The notes under the pieces were generated by a model. That model saw only the letters and a program-made list of their open reading frames with translations, was not told the DNA's origin and ran no database searches. Made by a program: the position numbers and the translations under genes. From assembly GCA_021159405.1 (NCBI GenBank), contig JAGGRX010000073.1:1-7609 (forward strand): DNA of 7,609 bases. The letters are read 5' to 3'. This DNA is from Candidatus Bipolaricaulota bacterium. GTDB lineage: Bacteria > Bipolaricaulota > Bipolaricaulia > Bipolaricaulales > Bipolaricaulaceae. Positions 1 to 4,777 of the stretch are shown here, in pieces; positions within the stretch are counted from its first letter, which is position 1; the number at the start of each line of letters is the position of its first letter.

Positions 1-75
1 CCGCGAGGCGGTGAAAGACCTGGAGCAGCCCTTTCATCAAAGGTGTCTGCTCAGAAAGCAGCGTTTTAGGCATAC

Positions 76-83
76 AAGGAGGT
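76..83 (+). promoter_or_regulatory. Shine-Dalgarno of the binding-protein gene
   Basis: AAGGAGGT lies 5 nt upstream of the GTG at 89. This is a near-consensus ribosome binding site at normal spacing and fixes that GTG as the start. I saw no convincing -35/-10 pair in the 88 bases before the gene, so its promoter may lie outside the window. Confidence 0.8.
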
Positions 84-88
84 AAGAG

Positions 89-874
89 GTGAAGCGTAGT
101 TTTCTTGTTGGGATCGCCTGTTTGGCTTTCACCTTGCCCCTCTTGGGGGCGGAAAAGGACGTCTACATCGTGGGTGTCGATGCGGCCTTCCCCCCCTTCA
201 CCTGGGTGGAGGAGGGGAAGTTCCGGGGATTCGACGTTGAGGTCATCCGTGCCATCGCCGAGCTTGAGGGCTTCCGGGTGGAGTTCAGGGACCTCCCTTG
301 GGCGACGATCATCACCGCCCTGGCTAAGGGGAAGATCGACATCATCGCAAGCGGCCTCACCATCACCTGCGAGCGCGACCAGGTAGTGGACTTCTCCTTG
401 CCGTACTGGGAAGTGGATCAGGCCGTTCTCGTACGTGAAGACTCCCAGCTTAACGCGATCACGGCCTTCCTCGGCACCAGCGTGGGGGCCCAGGCGGGGA
501 CGACCGGCTATCAGTGGATCGAGGACAACCTGCTTGGGAAGGCACCGGGCCTCTCCCTGCGGCCCTATGAGACCTACGACCTAGCGGTAAGCGACCTTGA
601 AGCCGGCCGCATCGCCGCCGTGCTCTGCGACACCGACACCGCTCAGGGGTTCGTGGACGCCGGCCGCAGGGTCAAGATCGTCGGCATCGTGAAGACAGGG
701 GAACAGTACGCCTACGCGGTCACCGAGGGCGACCCTTACGGGCTCCTCCCCAGGATCAACGAGGGGCTGCGCAAACTTTACCAGTCCGGGGTGTGGGCGG
801 AGCTCGTCGGAAGGTACTTCCCGGGCCGGCCGGTGTGCCCGGTGCCCCTGAAGCGGACCGAGCTCTGCCAGTAA
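89..874 (+). CDS. Polar amino-acid ABC transporter, periplasmic substrate-binding protein (family 3)
   Basis: This 261-residue protein would bind an amino acid outside the membrane and deliver it to the two permeases encoded just downstream. It starts at GTG with a strong SD. Residues 1-21 form a signal peptide: basic MKRS, a hydrophobic core, and probable cleavage after LLGA. Cys11 is too near the N-terminus and lacks a good lipobox, so a lipoprotein is unlikely. The family-3 signature is GFDVEVIRAIAE (about 47-58). The ERDQVVDFSLPYW segment (about 95-107) carries the Arg that usually holds the substrate carboxylate, and Asp181 or Asp183 in LCDTDTAQG is the likely contact for the amino group. 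Length is usual for the family. The C-terminal tail with Cys250 and Cys260 could form a disulfide (inference). The exact amino acid cannot be read from the sequence. Family assignment is firm; substrate is open. Confidence 0.93.
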   Translation: MKRSFLVGIACLAFTLPLLGAEKDVYIVGVDAAFPPFTWVEEGKFRGFDVEVIRAIAELEGFRVEFRDLPWATIITALAKGKIDIIASGLTITCERDQVVDFSLPYWEVDQAVLVREDSQLNAITAFLGTSVGAQAGTTGYQWIEDNLLGKAPGLSLRPYETYDLAVSDLEAGRIAAVLCDTDTAQGFVDAGRRVKIVGIVKTGEQYAYAVTEGDPYGLLPRINEGLRKLYQSGVWAELVGRYFPGRPVCPVPLKRTELCQ

Positions 875-882
875 GGGACTCA

Positions 883-907
883 GGGGGCTGGCCAAGGGCC
901 AGCCCCC
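883..907 (+). promoter_or_regulatory. Intercistronic hairpin between binding protein and permease
   Basis: A perfect 11-bp inverted repeat, GGGGGCTGGCC (883-893) and GGCCAGCCCCC (897-907), has a 3-nt AAG loop. It starts 9 nt after the binding-protein stop and ends 10 nt before the permease ATG at 918. No T-tract follows (next bases CTATCATCCC), so it is a poor intrinsic terminator. In transport operons such hairpins commonly protect the 3' end of the binding-protein message and lower permease expression. That role is inferred here from position. Confidence 0.75.
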
Positions 908-917
908 CTATCATCCC

Positions 918-1589
918 ATGGAGGCCTTGATCCGCGAGCTGCCCTGGTTCCTGCGGGGCGTCGGGGTGGCGGTGGAGGTCCTGTCAGGGGTCATGGGCCT
1001 TGGGCTTTTTCTCGGGCTCGGGGCAGCAGTGCTCCAGGTGTACGGCCCTCCACAGGTGTCCTTCCTCGTCACCGCACTTGAACGTATCCTGCGCGGGATC
1101 CCACCGATCGTGCTCCTGCTCCTCATATTCTACCTTCCTTGGAACCTGCCACCCCTTCTCGTCGCCATCTTGGGGCTGGGGCTTTGCTCGGCCGCCTATC
1201 AGTCACAGATCTTCCGCACGGCTTTCCTCTCAGTCGCCGCGGGAGAGATCGAGGCAGCGCGGGCCCTGGGGATGTCTGGCCCTCAGGCCATCTTCCATGT
1301 GGTATTGCCCCAAGCCGTGCGCCGGGCCCTGGGGCCCTGGTCCAATGAGCTCGCTTCCGAAATCAAGGACACCTCGCTTGCCTACATCGTGGGGGTGGTG
1401 GAGATCCTGCGTCAAGCCCGGTACGTCATCTCCTATACCTATGGAAACTCCCTTCTCGTCTTCGGGTTCTGTGCCCTGATCTACTTTCTCCTCACCCGAC
1501 TGGGGAACTCCCTCCTGTTTCGCCTGGAGAGGCGCCTCTGGGTCCCCGGGTTCGTGGATCGGCGGGGGCGGCTCCCCACAAGGAGGTGA
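918..1589 (+). CDS. Polar amino-acid ABC transporter permease (HisM/GlnP type), first subunit
   Basis: This 223-residue inner-membrane protein is one half of the transmembrane channel of the importer. It has about five hydrophobic segments (near 14-40, 50-73, 78-95, 150-165 and 178-197). The cytoplasmic EAA loop that docks the ATPase is well kept, EAARALGMSG followed by VVLPQA (112-133), and RGIPPIVLLL (59-68) matches the conserved RGTP segment of the family. The ATG at 918 fits the family N-terminus but has no SD: the bases before it are the 3' arm of a hairpin and CTATCATCCC. An in-frame TTG at 927 has GGAGG only 2 nt upstream, too close to work. Translation may depend on ribosomes arriving from the upstream gene. 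The 3' end overlaps the upstream GTG candidate of the next permease. The paired arrangement suggests a heterodimer with the next gene product. Confidence 0.92.
   Translation: MEALIRELPWFLRGVGVAVEVLSGVMGLGLFLGLGAAVLQVYGPPQVSFLVTALERILRGIPPIVLLLLIFYLPWNLPPLLVAILGLGLCSAAYQSQIFRTAFLSVAAGEIEAARALGMSGPQAIFHVVLPQAVRRALGPWSNELASEIKDTSLAYIVGVVEILRQARYVISYTYGNSLLVFGFCALIYFLLTRLGNSLLFRLERRLWVPGFVDRRGRLPTRR
1580..1587 (+). promoter_or_regulatory. Shine-Dalgarno deciding the second permease start
   Basis: AAGGAGGT overlaps the GTG at 1586 that would give the longer reading frame, so that GTG cannot be served by it. It sits 7 nt before the in-frame TTG at 1595, which is ideal spacing. The TTG is therefore the preferred start. 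Confidence 0.7.
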
Positions 1590-1594
1590 GCTCG

Positions 1595-2275
1595 TTGGGG
1601 GGCTTCATCGCCCTGGCAGGCCGCTTCCTCCCGGACCTCCTTCAGGGAGCAGGGGTGACGATCGAGATCACCCTCGTTTGCGTCTGCGCGGGGTTCATCC
1701 TCGGCTGGGCCCTGGCCCTGGGCCGGATCTACGGGGGGAGGGCGCTGCATTGGGCTTGTACGGCCTACGTCGAACTGGTCAGGGGAACGCCGCTTCTGGT
1801 CCAGCTTTTTCTTCTTTACTTTGGGCTTCCGGATGTGGGGCTGGTGCTCCCTCCGGTCCTGGCCGCAGGGATCGCCTTCGGGCTTAACACAGCTGCCTAT
1901 CAAGCGGAGTACTTCCGGGGTGCGATCCAGTCGATCCCCGCCGGCCAAGTCAGCGCCGCCCGGGCCCTCGGCCTGACTCGCCTCCAGACCATTCGCTATA
2001 TCGTCTTCCCTCAAGCGATGAGGATCGTACTCCCCGCCTGGTCGAACGAGCTCATCTACATGCTCAAGTACTCCTCCTTGGCCTTCACCCTGGGGGTGCC
2101 CGAGCTCATGGGGAGGGCCAATCTCATCGCCTCCCGGAACTTCCGGTATCTCGAGGTGTATATTCTGGCCGCTGCCATCTACGTGGGGCTGGTGCTTTTG
2201 CTCTCCTCTGTCTTGGGCCTCCTGGGGAGGAGATTCAGGGTTCCGGGCCTTGCGGGGCAGGGCAGGGAAAACTGA
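1595..2275 (+). CDS. Polar amino-acid ABC transporter permease (HisQ/GlnP type), second subunit
   Basis: This 226-residue inner-membrane protein is the probable heterodimer partner of the preceding permease. I take TTG 1595 as the start because the SD at 1580-1587 is correctly spaced from it; GTG 1586 would add three residues. Hydrophobic segments lie near 17-43, 62-77, 82-97, 155-168 and 187-211. The family segment RGTPLLVQLFLLYFGLP occurs near 63-79. The ATPase-docking loop reads SAARALGLTRLQ followed by IVFPQA (about 120-141), so Ser replaces the usual first Glu of EAA, a change tolerated in some permeases. The stop is followed at once by a hairpin, and gdhA then faces it on the other strand, so the operon ends here with no ATPase gene. 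The ATPase must be upstream of the window, elsewhere in the genome, or shared with another transporter. Confidence 0.92.
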   Translation: MGGFIALAGRFLPDLLQGAGVTIEITLVCVCAGFILGWALALGRIYGGRALHWACTAYVELVRGTPLLVQLFLLYFGLPDVGLVLPPVLAAGIAFGLNTAAYQAEYFRGAIQSIPAGQVSAARALGLTRLQTIRYIVFPQAMRIVLPAWSNELIYMLKYSSLAFTLGVPELMGRANLIASRNFRYLEVYILAAAIYVGLVLLLSSVLGLLGRRFRVPGLAGQGREN

Positions 2276-2277
2276 GC

Positions 2278-2301
2278 AGGGGCGCCAAATGGCGCCCCTT
2301 T
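2278..2301. terminator. Hairpin terminator between convergent permease and gdhA
   Basis: A 9-bp inverted repeat, AGGGGCGCC (2278-2286) and GGCGCCCCT (2291-2299), has an AAAT loop. On the plus strand TTT follows, then CCC, and TTTT appears at 2310-2313. On the minus strand the nearest T run (2267-2270) is 8 nt away. The T-tracts are weak in both directions, but the position, 2 nt after the permease stop and 24 nt before the gdhA stop, suggests a shared terminator that works better on the plus strand. Confidence 0.65.
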
Positions 2302-2323
2302 CCCAAACCTTTTCGAGATTAGC

Positions 2324-3574
2324 TCACACCCAGCCGCGAAGCCGCATGGCCTCGGCCACCCGGGACACGGCCACAAGATACGCTCCCAGGCGGTTGTGCA
2401 CCTTGTGTTTTTGGGCGGCCTCGTGGACGGCGTGGAAGGCGGTGGTCATCTTCCTATCCAGCCTTTCGTGCACGGTTTCCTCATCCCAGTAATAGCCGTA
2501 GGCGTTCTGGACCTGCTCGAAGTAGGAGACGGTGACGCCCCCTGCGTTGCACAAGAAGTCCGGGATCACGTACACGCCCCGCTGGTGCAGGATCACGTCG
2601 GCTTCAGGGGTGGTGGGGCCATTGGCGAGCTCGGCCAGGATCTTGGCCTTGATCCGGTCGGCGTTCTCCTCGGTGATCTGATTCTCCAAGGCCGCCGGGA
2701 TGAGCACGGTCACATCGAGTTCCAAGAGCTCTTCGTTGGAGATGTCTTCGGCACCGGGGAAGCCCTTGACCGCCCCGGTCTCGCGCTTGTGTTTCACCAA
2801 TGTGCTCCAGTCCAGGCCCTGGGCGCTATAGATCCCTCCCTTGGAGTCGGACACGGCCACCACCTTGAGGCCCAAGATCTCCACGGCGAGCTTATGGGCG
2901 AACTGGCCGGCATTCCCATAGCCCTGGATGGCGCAAGTTGCCCCGGAGAGGTCAAGGCCCAGTACCTTGGCCGCCTCCCGGATGGCATAGATCCCGCCTC
3001 GGGCGGTGGCATCACCTCGGCCGGCCGATCCACCGAGCGGCAACGGCTTTCCGGTGATCACACCTGGGGCACTCCGTCCCACGATCTTCTCGTACTCGTC
3101 CAGCATCCAGGCCATGACCTGGGGGTTGGTATAGACGTCGGGCGCGGGAACATCGATGTCCGGGCCGATGTAGTGCGCGATGGCCCGAATGTAACCCCGG
3201 GAAAGGCGCTCCAGCTCCCCTTGGGACATCTCCTTGGGGTTGCAAACCACCCCGCCCTTCCCCCCGCCCAAGGGGAGGTCCACGACGGCGGTCTTCCAGG
3301 TCATCCAGGCGGCCAAGGCACGCACGGTGTCGAACGTCTCCTCGGGGTGGAAGCGGATCCCACCCTTGGTGGGACCACGGGCGTTGTTGTACTGCACCCG
3401 AAATCCCTCGAACACCCGTACCGAGCCGTCGTCCATCCGCACCGGGATGCGCACGTGAAACTCCCGCATCGGCCAACGCAGAAGCTCGTGCACTGCGGGA
3501 TCCAATCGAAGTAGTTGAGCGGCCTCGTCAAGCTGCTTCTGCGCGATTACAAAGGGATTGCGGACATCCGCCAT
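2324..3574 (-). CDS. gdhA: Glutamate dehydrogenase (Glu/Leu/Phe/Val dehydrogenase family, hexameric type)
   Basis: This 416-residue cytoplasmic enzyme interconverts L-glutamate and 2-oxoglutarate plus ammonium using NAD(P). The start is ATG at 3574, with GAAGGAGGG 7 nt upstream; a longer in-frame ATG at 3640 would add 22 unconserved residues and lies upstream of the likely promoter. Substrate domain: Lys70 in GPTKGGIRFHP, Lys94, catalytic Lys106 in LPLGGGKGG, and catalytic Asp146 in PAPDVYTN. Cofactor domain: Rossmann glycines in QGYGNAGQF (218, 220, 223), with Asp243 in VSDSKGGIY after the second strand. That loop resembles thermophile and archaeal GDHs; cofactor choice between NAD and NADP is not decided by it. 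The length of about 416 residues is that of the small hexameric class. With the amino-acid importer nearby, a catabolic role is plausible (inference). It converges on the transporter operon and diverges from the sigma gene. Confidence 0.96.
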   Translation of the reverse strand: MADVRNPFVIAQKQLDEAAQLLRLDPAVHELLRWPMREFHVRIPVRMDDGSVRVFEGFRVQYNNARGPTKGGIRFHPEETFDTVRALAAWMTWKTAVVDLPLGGGKGGVVCNPKEMSQGELERLSRGYIRAIAHYIGPDIDVPAPDVYTNPQVMAWMLDEYEKIVGRSAPGVITGKPLPLGGSAGRGDATARGGIYAIREAAKVLGLDLSGATCAIQGYGNAGQFAHKLAVEILGLKVVAVSDSKGGIYSAQGLDWSTLVKHKRETGAVKGFPGAEDISNEELLELDVTVLIPAALENQITEENADRIKAKILAELANGPTTPEADVILHQRGVYVIPDFLCNAGGVTVSYFEQVQNAYGYYWDEETVHERLDRKMTTAFHAVHEAAQKHKVHNRLGAYLVAVSRVAEAMRLRGWV

Positions 3575-3581
3575 TGATAAG

Positions 3582-3590
3582 CCCTCCTTC
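3582..3590 (-). promoter_or_regulatory. Shine-Dalgarno of gdhA
   Basis: On the minus strand GAAGGAGGG is followed by a 7-nt spacer and ATG at 3574. It selects this ATG over the longer in-frame ATG at 3640. Confidence 0.8.
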
Positions 3591-3594
3591 TGAC

Positions 3595-3618
3595 AAAAAT
3601 TTGGCGCTGAGCGCCAAA
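3595..3618 (-). promoter_or_regulatory. Leader hairpin with T-tract, or operator palindrome, of gdhA
   Basis: On the minus strand, TTTGGCGC and GCGCCAAA form a perfect 8-bp stem with a TCA loop, and TTTTT follows directly (3599-3595). In RNA this has the form of an intrinsic terminator placed between the putative promoter and the SD. In DNA it is a 19-bp palindrome lying over the predicted transcription start, where a repressor could bind. If transcription starts near 3615 the hairpin is at the extreme 5' end, and mRNA stabilisation is a third option. Confidence 0.55.
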
Positions 3619-3621
3619 GGA

Positions 3622-3632
3622 AGTATATATCA
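3622..3632 (-). promoter_or_regulatory. Candidate gdhA promoter -10 region
   Basis: The minus strand reads TGATATATACT, giving an extended -10 (TG-N-TATATA) or the overlapping TATACT. No good -35 is seen at 16-18 bp, so this would be an extended -10 or activator-dependent promoter. The predicted start near 3615-3617 falls inside the gdhA leader palindrome. Confidence 0.4.
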
Positions 3633-3722
3633 ACTGACACCTTCTAGCATCCCAGGAAGGCCGGATTGCATCTCAACTTCCTTTAGCACACAAATCGGCA
3701 TGCCAACGGTATTTCTCAGGTC

Positions 3723-3751
3723 TTCACAGCAGAAAGGTTTTGTGCTATAGT
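3723..3751 (+). promoter_or_regulatory. Sigma-70-type promoter of the sigma factor gene
   Basis: TTCACA (3723-3728; one mismatch to TTGACA) is followed by a 17-bp spacer and TATAGT (3746-3751; one mismatch to TATAAT). The -10 is also extended, TG-C-TATAGT. This is the best promoter in the window. The predicted start is near 3758, which leaves a leader of about 66 nt. It may be read by the very sigma factor it drives. Confidence 0.75.
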
Positions 3752-3763
3752 ATAGGATGCGGC

Positions 3764-3788
3764 TGAGGGCCGAAGGCCCTTAATTTTT
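3764..3788 (+). promoter_or_regulatory. Terminator-like hairpin in the sigma gene leader
   Basis: The stem AGGGCC (3766-3771) and GGCCCT (3775-3780) has a GAA loop and can extend by one G-T and one T-A pair to 3764 and 3782. ATTTTT follows (3783-3788). It begins about 7 nt after the predicted transcription start. Competing pairings exist: CGGC 3760-3763 with GCCG 3769-3772, and GCTGAGG 3762-3768 with CTTCAGC 3791-3797. The element could be an attenuator or a 5' stabilising hairpin. Confidence 0.5.
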
Positions 3789-3809
3789 GTCTTCAGCTTA
3801 CGACCAAAC

Positions 3810-3815
3810 AGGAGG
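3810..3815 (+). promoter_or_regulatory. Shine-Dalgarno of the sigma gene
   Basis: AGGAGG lies 8 nt before ATG 3824 but only 2 nt before the in-frame TTG at 3818. The ATG is therefore chosen as the start. Confidence 0.8.
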
Positions 3816-3823
3816 AATTGAAT

Positions 3824-4777
3824 ATGGAGAGTGTGGCGAACATCGGCGGCAAGGTGCAGAAAAAGCACCTTGAGGAGCATGATGTGATCGACCTCCCGTG
3901 GATGGAGGAAGAGGAGGAAAAGCGGCGTTCACCCGAGAACCCGATCCGTACCTACTTTGACGAGATCTCCCGTGTCCCCCTCCTCACCAAGGAGGAGGAG
4001 GTGGAGCTCGCAAAAAGGGTGGAAGCCGGGGACAAGGAGGCCAAGGAGAAGCTCGCCGAGGCCAACCTGCGCCTGGTGGTATCCATCGCCAAGAAGTACC
4101 GAGGCTGCGGCCTCCCCTTCCTCGACCTGATCCAGGAGGGGAACCTGGGCCTGATGAAGGCCATCGAGAAGTTCGACTGGCGTAAGGGGTATAAGTTCTC
4201 CACCTACGCCACCTGGTGGATCCGCCAGGCGATCCTCAGGGCCATCACCAACCGCTCCCGCACCATCCGCGTCCCCACGCACATCAACGAGCTCATCCGC
4301 AAGATCTATCAAGCCGAGCGTGACTACGTGAAGGAGCACGGTGAACCCCCCTCCCTGGAGGAGCTGGCCGAGGAGCTGGATACCAGCGTGGAGAACATCG
4401 TCAAGGCCAAGAAAACCGCTCACTACACGGCCTCTTTGGACACCCCCATCGGCTACGACGACGAGGGGTCGGTGCTCGGCGATTTCATCGAGGACTCCGA
4501 GGCCGTCTCCCCCACCAAGGAGTCGTTCAAGGAGCTTCTGCAAGCGGAGCTCCAGAAGGCCCTACGGGAGAAGCTCACCCCGAGGGAGCGCCGGGTGCTG
4601 GAACTGAGGTATGGCCTCGATGACAACCAGCCCCGCACCCTGGATGAAGTAGGGGAGATCTTTGGGATCTCCCGGGAGCGGGTGCGCCAGATTCAAAAGG
4701 AGGCGCTGGAGAAGCTGAAGCACTCCGACCTCCTGAGGAAGCTGGAGAAGTTCCGGCTTCTTGAAGAGGAGTATTAA
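3824..4777 (+). CDS. rpoD: RNA polymerase primary-type sigma factor, sigma-70 family (RpoD/SigA)
   Basis: This 317-residue protein directs RNA polymerase to -10/-35 promoters. Region 1.2 is ENPIRTYFDEISRVPLLTKEEE (38-59). Region 2 runs from NLRLVVSIAKKYRG (81-94) through FLDLIQEGNLGLMKAIEKFD to FSTYATWWIRQAI (125-137), the core-binding, -10-melting and -10-recognition parts. Region 3 follows RTIRVPTHINELIRK (146-160), with a sigma finger around DTPIGYDDEGSVLGDFIED (206-224). Region 4 has LTPRERRVLELRYGLDD and the -35-binding helix-turn-helix RTLDEVGEIFGISRERVRQI (271-290). Region 1.1 is absent: only about 38 residues, rich in acidic and basic side chains, precede region 1.2. Cys95 in YRGCGLPF is uncommon at that loop. 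The conserved motifs fit group 1, but a group 2 paralogue cannot be excluded without the rest of the genome. Its stop overlaps the topA stop. Confidence 0.94.
   Translation: MESVANIGGKVQKKHLEEHDVIDLPWMEEEEEKRRSPENPIRTYFDEISRVPLLTKEEEVELAKRVEAGDKEAKEKLAEANLRLVVSIAKKYRGCGLPFLDLIQEGNLGLMKAIEKFDWRKGYKFSTYATWWIRQAILRAITNRSRTIRVPTHINELIRKIYQAERDYVKEHGEPPSLEELAEELDTSVENIVKAKKTAHYTASLDTPIGYDDEGSVLGDFIEDSEAVSPTKESFKELLQAELQKALREKLTPRERRVLELRYGLDDNQPRTLDEVGEIFGISRERVRQIQKEALEKLKHSDLLRKLEKFRLLEEEY

Noticed and set aside
47..67. Weak hairpin CTGCT-CAGAA-AGCAG followed by CGTTTT, as a terminator of an upstream gene
   Set aside because: The stem is only 5 bp and the T run is 4; this is below what I would call a terminator.
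2..85. Possible 3' end of an upstream gene: an open plus-strand frame from 2 to TAA 83-85, another ending at TAG 67-69
   Set aside because: Both are too short to recognise, and the first would run through the SD of the next gene. Neither can be preferred on the sequence seen.
2396..3514. A 372-codon open frame on the plus strand antisense to gdhA
   Set aside because: The frame mirrors gdhA codons, the translation is rich in Gly, His, Val and Asp with no recognisable fold, and gdhA has complete catalytic motifs and an SD. It is a high-GC shadow frame.
3575..3640. Longer gdhA start at ATG 3640
   Set aside because: The 22 extra residues resemble no GDH, would span the likely promoter and leader hairpin, and lack an SD. 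ATG 3574 has a well-spaced one.
3654..3682. Inverted repeat AGGAAG and CTTCCT, 17 nt apart, in the gdhA/sigma intergenic region
   Set aside because: Six-base arms with a long spacer carry no weight, and there is no further symmetry.
3697..3704. Palindrome GGCATGCC upstream of the sigma -35 as an operator
   Set aside because: Eight bases with no second half-site or flanking symmetry are expected by chance.
3929..4543. A 204-codon open frame on the minus strand within the sigma gene
   Set aside because: It lies opposite strongly conserved sigma regions 1.2 to 3, has a low-complexity Leu/Gly/Val composition and no family resemblance.
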